From VAZQ01 sp963840535 (GTDB lineage Bacteria > Pseudomonadota > Alphaproteobacteria > Rhizobiales > Xanthobacteraceae), in the NCBI GenBank assembly GCA_963840535.1, contig CAWIZJ010000013.1, positions 1 to 64,000 on the forward strand: 64,000 nt of DNA. The letters are read 5' to 3'. The number at the start of each line of letters is the position of its first letter. The stretch's first letter is position 1. The notes below the pieces were generated by a model. The model saw nothing but the letters and a program-made list of their open reading frames with translations. It did not search any database and was not told the DNA's origin. The position numbers and the translations under genes were made by a program. This document shows, piece by piece, positions 19,085 to 27,979 of the stretch.

Positions 19085-19796
19085 ATGCACAATCTGTCGA
19101 TTCCGCAATCGGTCATCGACCGCGCGATCGCACGGCGTGGCCGCGAGCACATCTACGAGGACCTCGATCCGGCCAAGACCGCGCTGCTCGTGGTCGATAT
19201 GCAGAACGCCTTCATGCTGCCGGGGATCGCGCATTCGCTGTGTCCCATGGCCGAGAAGATCGTGCCGCAGCATCAATCGTCTGGCGCAGGCGGTGCGCGC
19301 AACCGGCGGCACGGTCGTGTTCATCAAGACGACGTTCACGCCGGAGGCGCTGCAGAGCTGGTCCACGTATTTCGAGATGGTCACGCCGGAACTGCGGGCC
19401 CAGCGCATCTCCGCGCTCACGGCGAACAGCAAGGGACACGAGCTGTGGGCTGCGCTCGAGGTCGGTCCCGATGATCTGATGGTGGAGAAGACGCGCTTCA
19501 GCGCGTTCATTCAGGGTTCGTCCAACCTGGCCGAGGTCCTGCGCGACCGCGGCCTCGACACCCTGCTGGTCACCGGCACGGTCACCAATGTGTGCTGCGA
19601 ATCGACCGCGCGCGATGCCATGATGCTCAACTTCAGGACCATCATGGTGACCGACGGCAATGCCGCGATGACGGACGAGGACCACAACGCTTCGCTGTGC
19701 GCCTTCTACCTCACCTTCGGTGACATCATGTTCACCGACATGCTGATCGCCTGCCTCGAGCGCAATGCGCGCGGGAGGCTGGCGGCAGCGGAGTAG
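19085..19796 (+). CDS. Isochorismatase-family cysteine hydrolase
   Basis: Starts MHNLSIPQSVIDRAIARRGR at 19085, 30 nt after the previous gene. The triad is complete: Asp in ALLVVDMQNAFMLPGIA, Lys in LMVEKTRFSAFIQGSS, and Cys in VTGTVTNVCCESTARDAMML. A one-base shift near 19267 must be corrected between KIVP and INRLAQAVRATGGTVVFIKT. Length is about 236 residues. The N-terminal pattern resembles RutB-like amidohydrolases (ureidoacrylate or related amides), but the substrate is unresolved. It ends 3 nt before the next start, so the two are cotranscribed. Confidence 0.87.
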
Positions 19797-19799
19797 GCG

Positions 19800-21069
19800 G
19801 TGGCGGACGATTGCGCCGGTCGATCGGAAAACCTTCCTCGCCCGCAAGCGGATGAGGCGAAGGGAAAGGCTGTGCCCGACCCGGGCGAGCTCGTCGCGCG
19901 CGCCCGCGCGATGATCCCGACGCTTGCCGGCCGTTCGCTGGCGGCGCGGCGGCAGCGCCGCACCCCCGAGGAGACCATCGCCGAGATGCAGCGCGCCGGT
20001 TTCTTTCGGGTGCTGCAGCCCAGGCGCTGGGGCGGCTACGAGCTGGAGCTCGACACCTTCTACGAGGTCGAGCTCGCGCTTGCCGAAGGCGACATGTCGG
20101 CCGCCTGGATCTACGGCGTCGTGGGCGTGCATCCCTGGTTCATGGCGGTGCTGGACGAGCGCGCCGCGCGCGAGGTCTGGGGCGAGGACACATCGGTCCT
20201 GATCTGCTCGTCGCTCATGCCGGCGGGAAAAGCGGTCGCAGTCGAGGGCGGATTCCGGCTCACCGGCCGCTGGCGCTATGCCAGCGGCTGCGAGCATTGC
20301 CACTGGGCCTTGCTGGGCGCGCTGGTCTCCGATCCGCCTCTACTGCGCCGGAGGCGGAGCCGGGCGGAGCGGCCCGCCGCCCGCGGGGCGCATCTTCCTG
20401 GTGCCGGCGACGCAATATCAGAGCATCGATACCTGGCACGTGTCCGGCCTGCAGGCGACCGGAAGCTGGGACGTCATGCTCGATGACGTGTTCGTGCCGG
20501 CCTATCGCTCGCAGAGCATGCTCGACAATTTCCTGCTCAAAGGGGCGGGCCAGGCCCTCAACACGGCGAGCCTCTACCGTCTGCCTTTCGGCCAGATCTT
20601 CGTGCGCGGCATCTCGACCGCCGCGCTCGGCGCGCTGGAGGGCATGCTCAATGCCTTCCTGGATTACGGCCGCACCCGCGTCACGCGCGCCGGCGGACGC
20701 GCATCCGAGAATCTGTTCGTGCAGCTCCTGTGCGCCGAGACCGCCGCGGCGATCGACGAAATGAAGCTGACGCTTCACCGCAACTTTCAGGCTTTGCATG
20801 CCTATGCCCGCCGCGGCGAGGTGCCGCCGCTCGACGAGCGGCTGCGCTACAAATTTCAATCGACGGCCGTGACCGAGCGCTGCACGCTGTTGGCCGCGCG
20901 CATCTTCAAGGCGGCGGGCGCCGCGGGGCTCGGCGACGAGCTTCCATTCGGGGGAATCCTGGCCGATCTCAATGCCGGTCGGCAGCATATCTCCAATCAA
21001 TACGAATATGTCGGCAGCAACTGGGGCGGCGTGATGTTCGGGAACGAGAACAAGGATTTCATGGTTTAG
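19800..21069 (+). CDS. Acyl-CoA dehydrogenase-like flavin-dependent oxygenase (HsaA/HpaB-C2-like)
   Basis: Flavoprotein of the acyl-CoA dehydrogenase fold in the group-D monooxygenase branch. Visible blocks are TIAEMQRAGFFRVLQPRRWG, DMSAAWIYGVVGVHPWFM, VEGGFRLTGRWRYASGCEHC and, after a shift near 20340, YQSIDTWHVSGLQATGSWDV, ADLNAGRQHISNQYEYVGSN. The first half uses a GTG start at 19800. Corrected length is about 423 residues. Family members hydroxylate phenolic or related substrates using FMNH2 from a separate reductase, none of which is visible here. Context suggests a shared degradation pathway with the three preceding genes. Confidence 0.82.
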
Positions 21070-21208
21070 GCTGGCCGATCTGAACGGCGCTTCATCTGCA
21101 ATGTGCCGATTGTTCCTGGCTTTCTGCGCGGAACCTGCATCGCCCCTCGCTCGTTGTCATCGGCCAAGTTCGGCAACGCGGGGAACAACTGAGGAAGGAA
21201 CCGTTCCA

Positions 21209-21912
21209 ATGAGGAACAAGCTTTCTGTTGAGCACGGTGGCGCTGCTCGCCGGCATGACCCTGGCGTCGGCGCAACAGGGAGACGCGCCTGGTGGTCAGC
21301 CCGGTGGCGGCATGGAGCGTCAGGCACCGCAGACCCAACCCGGCCCGGAGGGTAAGCGCGGCAAGGACCAGCAGGGCCAGCAGGGTCAGCCGCAGCGCGG
21401 CAAGGACCAGACCACCGGTCAGCGCGGCGAGCAGGCTCCCGGGCAGATGCAGCGCGAGCAAGGCAAGGACCAGCAGGGCCAGCCGCCGCGCGCCAAGGAC
21501 CAGCGCGGCAAGGATGACAAGGGTACCAAGGATGACAAGGGTACCACCGGGCAGGGCCAGACTCAGCAGCGCCCGGAGGGCACGCCCAAGCAGAGCCAGC
21601 CGCAGCGCGAGCAGCGCAGAGAGCAGGGCCAGCAGGGCGCTCAGCAGTCAAGGCGGCGGCGCATCACTGAACGCCGAGCAGCGCACCAAGATCCGGCAGC
21701 AAGTCCTGGTATCCGGCGCTCCGCGCGTGACCAACGTCAACTTCTCGGTCTCGGTCGGGACGGTGGTACCGCAGCACGTCCGGGTCGTCGGGGTGCCGGA
21801 CGTGATCGTGGAGATCCACCCGCAGTGGCGTGGATACCTGTACTTCGTGGTGGAGGATCGAATCATCATCGTCGACCGCAACCACCGCATCGTCGCGATC
21901 CTGGTGGTCTAA
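21209..21912 (+). CDS. Secreted DUF1236 protein with Gln/Gly/Lys-rich repeats
   Basis: The N-terminus reads MRNK, then after removing one T from the TTT run at 21222-21224 LLSTVALLAGMTLASAQQGD, a signal peptide. A long low-complexity part follows with recurring words GKDQQGQ and RGKDQ and a doubled 18-bp unit (aaggatgacaagggtacc) near 21511-21546. After a second shift near 21655 the C-terminal DUF1236 region appears (VTNVNFSVSVGTVVPQHVRV, DVIVEIHPQWRGYLYFVVED, IIIVDRNHRIVAILVV). Such proteins are frequent in rhizobia and are predicted to be periplasmic. Function unknown. Confidence 0.82.
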
Positions 21913-21941
21913 GCCTTAGACCCGCGGATCGGCAGTCAGGG

Positions 21942-21970
21942 GCGGCCCTCACGGGCCGCTCTCTTTTTTG
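21942..21970 (+). terminator. Rho-independent terminator after the DUF1236 gene
   Basis: A 7-bp GC stem (gcggccc at 21942-21948, gggccgc at 21953-21959) with a TCAC loop is followed by tctctttttt. Confidence 0.85.
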
Positions 21971-21974
21971 CGGG

Positions 21975-22076
21975 GCGTAGCCCGGATGGAGCGATCGCGC
22001 GTCGGCGCGATCGCGCAATCCGGGGGCGTCGCTCCCGCATTGCGCTGCGCTCCATGCGGGCTACACCGCGGGCTAC
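21975..22076. repeat. Dispersed palindromic repeat overlapping the pyrD 3' end
   Basis: gtagcccggatggagcg at about 21978 pairs with cgctccatgcgggctac near 22048-22064 with one mismatch. The centre holds a smaller palindrome (gcgatcgcgc...gcgcgatcgc). This 'gtagcccgGatggagcg' element is a familiar repeat between genes of Bradyrhizobium-like genomes. Confidence 0.7.
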
Positions 22077-23168
22077 GTTGGCCACGGCTCCGCCGTGCGG
22101 GCGGCGGCGTCGGTGCCGACCAATTCGTCGACACCGGCATGCCCGCCGCGGCGCAGCTCCGTCGCAAGTTCCGATCTGATGGCGGCGAGCAGCCGCAGCC
22201 CGTGAAAAATGAGCCCGCTGTAGAGCTGGACGAGGCAGGCGCCGGCCCTGATCTTGGCGAGCGCGGTCGCGCCCGAGTCGATCCCGCCCACGCCGATGAG
22301 CGGAAATGCGCCTTCGACCCGCACATAGGTCTCGGCCAGCATGCGGGTGGCGAGCGCAAACAGCGGCCGGCCGGACAATCCGCCCGGCTCCCGCGCCCTT
22401 GCCGGATCGCGCAGCGTCGGGGGGCGGTTGATCGTGGTATTGCCGACGATCATCCCGTCGACCCGGTGCTCGCGCGCGGCCGCGACCACATCGTCGAGCT
22501 CGGCCAGGGCGAGGTCGGGCGCGATCTTGATCAATAGCGGCGTGGTGCCGGCTTCCCGGCTGATGCGCGTGCGCGCCTCGACCACCCGCGCCAGCAGCTG
22601 GTGGAGCATGCTTCTCTGCTGCAACTCGCGCAGCCCCGGCGTATTCGGCGAGGAAATATTGAGCGGCGAAGTAGCTCACGACGGGAGCGAAACTTTCGAT
22701 CAGCCGCACATAGTCGGCGATGCGGTCGGCGCTGTCCTTGTTGGCTCCGATATTGACGCCGACGATGCCGCCGGCCTGGGCGCGGGCGGCGAGCCGGCGC
22801 AGCACGAGGTCGGCGCCTTCACTGTTGAAGCCCAGCCGGTTGATCACGGCCTGGTCGCGATCGAGCCGGAACAGGCGTGGCCGCGGATTGCCGATCTGCG
22901 GCTGCGGCGTCACGGTCCCGACCTCGACGAAGCCGAAGCCGAGCCGGAGCAGGGCGTCGGGCACCTCGGCATTCTTGTCGAAGCCTGCCGCCATCCCGAC
23001 GGGATTGGGGAAATTGAGCCCGAAGGCACGAACCGCGAGCCTGGGATCGTCCGCCGTGAGCTTCACGAAGGGCGGGATTTTCAGCGCCGCAATCGCCAGC
23101 CGATGCGCATCCTCGGCATCCAGCAATCGCAACAGCGGCCGCGCCAGCGACTCGAACAGGCCGATCAC
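22073..23168 (-). CDS. pyrD: Dihydroorotate dehydrogenase (quinone), class 2
   Basis: Membrane-associated flavoenzyme that oxidises dihydroorotate to orotate in pyrimidine synthesis, passing electrons to quinone. The start MIGLFESLARPLLRLLDAED at 23168 gives the class-2 N-terminal helix. Then come NPVGMAAGFDKNAEVPDALL, VEVGTVTPQPQIGNPRPRLF, INRLGFNSEGADLVLRRLA, VGVNIGANKDS, and, after a frameshift at ~22668 with one C too many, AVNISSPNTPGL-type sequence, LLIKIAPDLALAELDDVVAA, GMIVGNTTINRP and FPLIGVGGIDSGATALAKIR. The conserved SSPNTPGL word carries the catalytic Ser. Corrected length is about 365 residues. Confidence 0.94.
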
Positions 23169-23328
23169 GGTGCAAGCTCCGGAAACAAGTGTCGCCCATC
23201 CTCGCCCAGCGGCAGCGGCTTTTGTAGAAGGTCGGCAGCGGGCGCGAGCTCGGCTGGCACGCAGGGGCGTTCCAAGGCTATCATTCCTAGAGCAAGATCA
23301 AATTCCAATCGCGCGGTGAACGGCGGCC

Positions 23329-23960
23329 ATGCTGAGCCATGCTCAAATCTGGGCGGCACTCGATCGGCTCGCCGCAATGGCGGGGCTCTCGCCGTCGGGT
23401 CTGGCGAAGAAGTCCGGGCTCGATCCCACGACCTTCAACAAATCGAAGCGGATCGCGCCCGACGGCCGCCAGCGCTGGCCTTCGACCGAGTCGGTCGCCA
23501 AGGCTTTGGCGGCAACCGGCATGAGCTTCGATGGTTTCGTGCAGCTGGTCGGTGACGGCGGAGGTTCCGTGCCGCGCAAGACACTGCCCATGACCGCCTT
23601 GGCGCAAGCCGCCCAATCCGGCGCTTTCGATCCGTCCGGCTTTCCGGCCGGGCCGGCCTGGGAAGAGATCCGCTTTCCCGAGGTCAATGACGAGCACGCC
23701 TACGCGCTCGAGATTTCCGGGGACGCGCTGGCCCCGGCCTATCGCGACGGCACCACCTCGTGGTCTCTCCGGCCGCCTCGATCCGCCGCGGCGATCGGGT
23801 GGTGGTCAAGACCGCGGCTGACGAGTTCCTGGTGATGGAGCTCAAGCGGCGCACGGCGCGCACCGTCGAGCTGGGCGCGATCAACGCCGTGCCGGACGAG
23901 CGCGCACTTCTGGTTCGCGACGTGGCGTGGATTGCGCGGGTCGTGTGGGCGAGCCAGTAG
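23329..23960 (+). CDS. HTH and S24-like repressor protein
   Basis: An N-terminal helix-turn-helix (AMAGLSPSGLAKKSGLDPTT) is followed by a linker and a C-terminal S24/LexA-like fold (EHAYALEISGDALAPAYRDG, and after a shift near 23765 RRGDRVVVKTAADEFLVMEL, VRDVAWIARVVWASQ). In true LexA-type peptidases the first motif contains the nucleophilic Ser of GDSM. Here the same position reads GDAL, so self-cleavage looks unlikely even though the Lys in VVVKT is present. About 210 residues. The target operator is unknown. Confidence 0.8.
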
Positions 23961-23970
23961 GTTTCGTGTC

Positions 23971-24153
23971 GTAGGGTGGGCAAAGGCGCGCGCGCGCAGA
24001 CAAGTTTACGCAGTCTGCGCAAGCTTGACTGCGCCGCGCGCCGTGCCCACGCGTGGCGTTGGCGACGAGCTTCGCGGTCATCGCGTGGGCACGGCGCTAT
24101 GACTTTGGTGTGGTGAGCTCCGAGATTATTGACCGCGCCTTTGCCCACCCTAC
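23971..24153. repeat. MITE-like element with nested inverted repeats
   Basis: The ends are a perfect 20-bp inverted repeat, gtagggtgggcaaaggcgcg (23971-23990) and its complement at 24134-24153. A second inverted pair lies inside (gcgccgtgcccacgcg near 24038 and cgcgtgggcacggcgc near 24084). The 183-bp unit has no coding capacity and could fold into a long cruciform. It lies between the S24-like gene and the convergent TauE gene, so it could also end both transcripts. Confidence 0.75.
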
Positions 24154-24171
24154 CACACGAGCCAGCAGCAT

Positions 24172-24909
24172 CTACGGCCACAGCAGCCAGGCCGCGCGCG
24201 CGAGGTAGATTGCGCTGATCGCGAAGATGATCGCCCGCGTCCATTGCCGGAAGCCATGGTCGGTCATGCGCTCGATCACATAGGGCGCGAGTGACGTGCC
24301 TGCGATCGCGAGCAGGATCGCCGGCGCCGTCCAGCCGAGCGGCAGGTCCCCGAACCCGGCCAGCGTGCCGAAGTAGATTGCGCGCACCACGTGACTGAAA
24401 GTCTGTGCCACCGCCTTGGTTGCGTTGGTGGTCTTGCGGTCGAGCGTGCTCTTCTGGAAGAAGATGTCGAGGAAGAGCCCGCCCACCCCGGCCAGGATCT
24501 GGATCACCGTGGTCGCGATCCCGGTGAGCAGCGGCACCCCCCGCCATTCGATGTTCGGGCGCATCGCGGCCGGCAGCAGCTCGACCGCGAACGGCATCAG
24601 CCCGAGCATCAGGTAGACCGTGGCCTTGTCCGGCACCAGCGCGATCATCCACATGAACGCGAACGCGATGAGCGCGCCGACGACATACCAGCCGAAGATC
24701 GGCCACAGGACGTACGGCCGCCATTGCACCACCCGCCAGCCGTTGGCGAACAGCTGGATGATCGAGAACAGGATCATCCCGGTGGCGACATCGAAATAGA
24801 GCAGCAGCACACCGAGCAGCACCATTCCCCCGGCCATGCCGAAGATGCCGGAAATGAACGAGGAACAGACGATGGTGAGGCCGATGACGGCGAGCGCTGC
24901 GGCGGTCAT
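24172..24909 (-). CDS. TauE/SafE-family membrane anion exporter
   Basis: Intact 245-residue membrane protein with about eight helices in two repeats. Family signatures are SFISGIFGMAGGMVLLGVLL in the first half and GVGGLFLDIFFQKSTLDRKT, TKAVAQTFSHVVRAIYFG in the second. Members move sulfite, sulfoacetate or related organosulfur anions across the inner membrane. The substrate cannot be read from the sequence and no sulfur genes are adjacent. Confidence 0.9.
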   Translation of the reverse strand: MTAAALAVIGLTIVCSSFISGIFGMAGGMVLLGVLLLYFDVATGMILFSIIQLFANGWRVVQWRPYVLWPIFGWYVVGALIAFAFMWMIALVPDKATVYLMLGLMPFAVELLPAAMRPNIEWRGVPLLTGIATTVIQILAGVGGLFLDIFFQKSTLDRKTTNATKAVAQTFSHVVRAIYFGTLAGFGDLPLGWTAPAILLAIAGTSLAPYVIERMTDHGFRQWTRAIIFAISAIYLARAAWLLWP

Positions 24910-25352
24910 TTCTAGCCGAGCCCGACTTTGTAGTGTGCGAGCAGCGCAGCCATGAAAACTGAAAATTCAAACTGATCCAAGAGACTGATTCCAACTGAGG
25001 CAGTCTCAGTCGCTGATGCCGTCACGTGTGTTGCGAAGTGGCAAATTTGCAGCGCGCTGTTCGGTTGCAGATCGAGCCTTGTCCGATCCTTCACCGGGTC
25101 GAGTGTATCCAGCCGAATCAGGTGTCAAAAATGCCACACCGTGCGGAGAAACCCCATTCTATTGGCGCTTCCCCAATCAAACGCCGAATATTTTGAGTAT
25201 CATGGGGAGAGGGCGATGGAGGCGGTGGATCGGGAATTAAATGCGCGCCGTTTGAGGCCTTCAAGATTAGGAGCGAAGTCGCTCAGGGCCTGCGGCGATC
25301 TCAACCACCGGGAGATGTATTTACCGAGGCCGGGCGGCACAGCGATATCCAA
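24910..25352. other. Intergenic region of lower GC
   Basis: About 440 bases in front of the DUF3775 gene. A 72-codon open frame (25141-25359) exists but has no recognisable family, and I do not support it as a gene. Confidence 0.45.
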
Positions 25353-25757
25353 ATGTTAACGGCGATTACCGCGGCCCAACTCCAAGATGTGGTCTCCTTG
25401 TCCGACCGACTGTCTCGAGCGAGGAGAGCAACGGGTCACGCGCAATCACCAGATGAAGTCTTGCGCGACCCTGAGCGTTGGGAGCTAACTGACTATCTCT
25501 ACTCGCTCAGCGACGAAGCTCGACGCGATCTAATTCTTCTGATGTTGGTTGGCCGCGGCGACGTTAAGCATGCTTCTGAAAGGGCAGCCGAGACATGCTT
25601 GAAGTACAGGAGCGCCGATGATCAGGTTGCCTATTTGATGAGTAAAAGCGTAAGGCTCGCTGAGTACTTGAAAATTGGTATGCTGGCATTGGTCGCAATA
25701 ATTCATCGTCAGCATGACGCTCTTAGGGCTAAAACCCTCGCATCACGGCGCCGGTAG
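25353..25757 (+). CDS. DUF3775 protein
   Basis: Intact 134-residue soluble protein. It carries the DUF3775-type core DPERWELTDYLYSLSDEARRD, LILLMLVGRGD, and a helical tail that ends KTLASRRR. No catalytic motif is apparent. GC content is lower than in the genes around it. Function unknown. Confidence 0.75.
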   Translation: MLTAITAAQLQDVVSLSDRLSRARRATGHAQSPDEVLRDPERWELTDYLYSLSDEARRDLILLMLVGRGDVKHASERAAETCLKYRSADDQVAYLMSKSVRLAEYLKIGMLALVAIIHRQHDALRAKTLASRRR

Positions 25758-25780
25758 CGCAAGCGCGTGCCTGCTCGGTT

Positions 25781-26106
25781 CTACTGCCTGGTCAAACGCA
25801 GCGAGAATTCGCCGTTTCGGATGCGGCCGGCAAGGTCCTGGGCGAAACGCGCGGAGGCCTCCTCGCCATAGGTGGTCACCAGTTCGGTGAATGCGGTAAA
25901 CAGGCACGCCTGCGCCAGGCAGTCGCCATCGATGCCCTCGATGCGGGCCTCGATCCAGGCTTCGCGCAGATAGCTCAGCGCCGCCCGTTTCTGCTCACGG
26001 TCCGATGCAGGCCCCGCAGCCTCGATCGCTGCGTATCGTCATCGCCCCGCGTCACTGCTATGGCCGCGGCGTGCGGCCTGCCCTCGCTCCCCAGGTACGT
26101 TAACAT
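25781..26106 (-). CDS. Small conserved hypothetical protein
   Basis: Read from ATG at 26106: MLTYLGSEGRPHAAAIAVTR, one shift near 26035, then AAIEAAGPASDREQKRAALS, YLREAWIEARIEGIDGDCLA, QACLFTAFTELVTTYGEEAS and FAQDLAGRIRNGEFSLRLTR to a stop at 25781. The regular helical pattern, good codon bias and a clean stop argue that this is a real gene even though the frame is broken. About 108 residues. It is reminiscent of short rhizobial proteins of unknown role. Confidence 0.6.
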
Positions 26107-26172
26107 GTCAGAACCGCCTGGCTAGGCCGGGCTGCGGGCAGGGTTAATGCCCGCGAAAGGCAGCAAACGCCG

Positions 26173-26548
26173 TCAATTCGCGTAGCGCGCGGTCGTTTCG
26201 CGGGCGATCTTCGAGCCTTCTTCGAGGTAGCGGCGAATGACCAGCTCGGCCGCCGGCGTACAGGTGCGATAGCTCTGCGCAAAGCCGCGGTAGCCGCGAT
26301 TGAAGTTCGCGATCATGCGCGCGCGCCGGTCGCCGCTCGGAGGCCTCGGCATCGATCAGCGCCTGCATCTCGTTGCGCCACTTCTGCCCCTCGTTGGCGC
26401 CGCAAATCCCGCGCAGATAGTGGAGCGCGCCCAGAATCTCGGCGAGGCGGTAGAGACTGCCGTCGAACGCCGCCGCCACCTCGGCCTGGGCCGGAGCGCC
26501 GCACGTCGCCAGCACGAGCGCGGTTGCCAGCAAGGCTCGTCGAAGCAT
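26173..26548 (-). CDS. TIGR02301-family secreted protein
   Basis: A signal peptide (MLRRALLATALVLATCGAPA-QAE) leads into FDGSLYRLAEILGALHYLRG and ICGANEGQKWRNEMQALIDA. After one shift near 26325 comes MIANFNRGYRGFAQSYRTCT, PAAELVIRRYLEEGSKIARE and TTARYAN-stop at 26173. This is the conserved alphaproteobacterial family TIGR02301, with two Cys that may form a disulfide. About 125 residues, periplasmic, function unknown. It lies downstream of the Nudix gene on the same strand and may share its transcript. Confidence 0.88.
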
Positions 26549-26623
26549 GGCGGTTGATGGACCCTGGGCCGGGGCAGCTCAATCCGGCATTGTCCTCGGG
26601 CAACGCGACCGAAAAAAGGCGTT

Positions 26624-27084
26624 TCACCCGGCTTGCGCGAGCCGGTCGAACGCCGCCGCGACGATGTCGCGGAGGCCGGGAGTGGTGGGAAGGGCCGCGA
26701 GCTCGGCCTGATCGAGCCAGTGCGCCTCGCTGAGCTCCTCGTTCAGGACCGGCTCGCCCGCACCGCAGCGCGCGGCGAAGCAGAGGATCACGAAATGGCG
26801 TTCGACCCGCTCGCTCTGCGTCGCGCACGACGGTCTCGCGAAACCCCGCGAGCGCCACCGGCTCGATGTCGAGGCCGGTTTCCTCGCGCACCTCGCGCGC
26901 GACGGCCTGATCGAGGGTCTCTCCGAGCTCGACCACGCCGCCGGGCAGGGTGTAGAGCCCATGGGCCGGCGGCCGTGCGCGGCGGACCACGAGCACCTTT
27001 CCTCCCCGCACGATGGCGGCGCTCACCGCCAGGAAACGGTCGCTGCGGATACGCTCTTGGATCCGTCACTGCAGGCTCGGTCAC
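26624..27084 (-). CDS. Nudix hydrolase
   Basis: The Nudix box is intact: GGVVELGETLDQAVAREVRE followed by ETGLDIEPVAL, giving the metal-binding REVREE glutamates. The start MTEPAVTDPRAYPQRPF at 27084 is joined by a one-base correction near 27035 to LAVSAAIVRGGKVLVVRRAR. A second shift near 26810 leads to HFVILCFAARCGAGEPVLNE and LRDIVAAAFDRLAQAG-stop. About 153 residues. It belongs to the ADP-ribose/NADH-type branch by size, but its nucleotide substrate is not determined. Confidence 0.86.
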
Positions 27085-27141
27085 GCGATGGGTGGGGCCG
27101 CGGGCTTGTGCAACCCGGGGGCGTGATCTTAATTGAGGGCC

Positions 27142-27895
27142 ATGTGCGGGCGCTACCTCATCACTTCGGCGCCGGAAGCCTTCCGGCGGCTGTTCGGTTA
27201 TCCGCGAGCAGCCGAATTTTCCGCCCCGCTACAACGTGGCCCCGACCGAGCCGATCCCGGTCGTGCGCATCATCGAAGGCGAGCGGCAGTTCGCCCTGCT
27301 GCGCTGGGGGTTGATCCCGCCCTGGGTCGAGGATCCGCGCCGCTTCAGCCTGCTCATCAATGCGCGCTGCGAATCGATCAACGACAAGCCGGCCTTCCGC
27401 AACGCGATGCGCCGGCGCCGCTGCCTGTTTCCGGCCGACGGCTTCTACGAGTGGAAGGACGAGCAGGGACGCAAGCGGCCCTACTGCATTCGGCCGAAGG
27501 ACCGCGAACCGATTGCGTTCGCCGGCCTGTGGGAGAGCTGGGCGGGTCCCAACGGCGAGGAGATGGAGACGGCGGCCATCGTCACCACCGCCGCCAATCG
27601 CGAGCTCGCGCATCTGCACGACCGGATGCCGGTGATCCTGCCGCCGGAGGCATTCGATCTGTGGCTCGATTGCAAACGGGTCGACGCGCTGACCGCGGCT
27701 GCGCTGCTGGTGCCGGCGCGCGCGGGGCTGTTCGAGGCCTATGAGATTTCGCCGGCGGTCAATCGCGCCGGCAATGATGGGCCGCAGCTGATCGCCCCGC
27801 TGCCCTCGCCATCAACGCCGCCGGCCGCCGATCCGCCGGCGCGCCGGCCGGGCCGGCGCAAGCCAAAGGATGACCGGCAGTCGTCGCTGTTTTAG
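27142..27895 (+). CDS. SRAP (HMCES/YedK-like) abasic-site-processing protein
   Basis: Starts MCGRYLITSAPEAFRRLFGY, so that Cys2 becomes the N-terminal residue that forms the thiazolidine link to abasic DNA. After a shift near 27222 the sequence has RYNVAPTEPIPVVRIIEGER, LRWGLIPPWVEDPRRFSLLI, NARCESINDKPAFRNAMRRR, PADGFYEWKDEQGRKRPYCI and the catalytic His in AHLHDRMPVILPPEAFDLWL. The C-terminal tail is basic and Pro-rich. Corrected length is about 251 residues. It protects single-stranded DNA with abasic sites during replication. The gene is divergent from the Nudix gene. Confidence 0.93.
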
Positions 27896-27979
27896 GGGCG
27901 CTGCCGCGCCGCCCCCGCACACCCGGGCTGTCATCCCGGCCAAGCGAGTGCCCCCACCCTAACCCTCCCCCGCTTGCGG

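Noticed and set aside
25141..25359. 72-codon plus-strand frame before the DUF3775 gene
   Set aside because: No family signature, atypical composition and no clear ribosome site. Possible but not supported.
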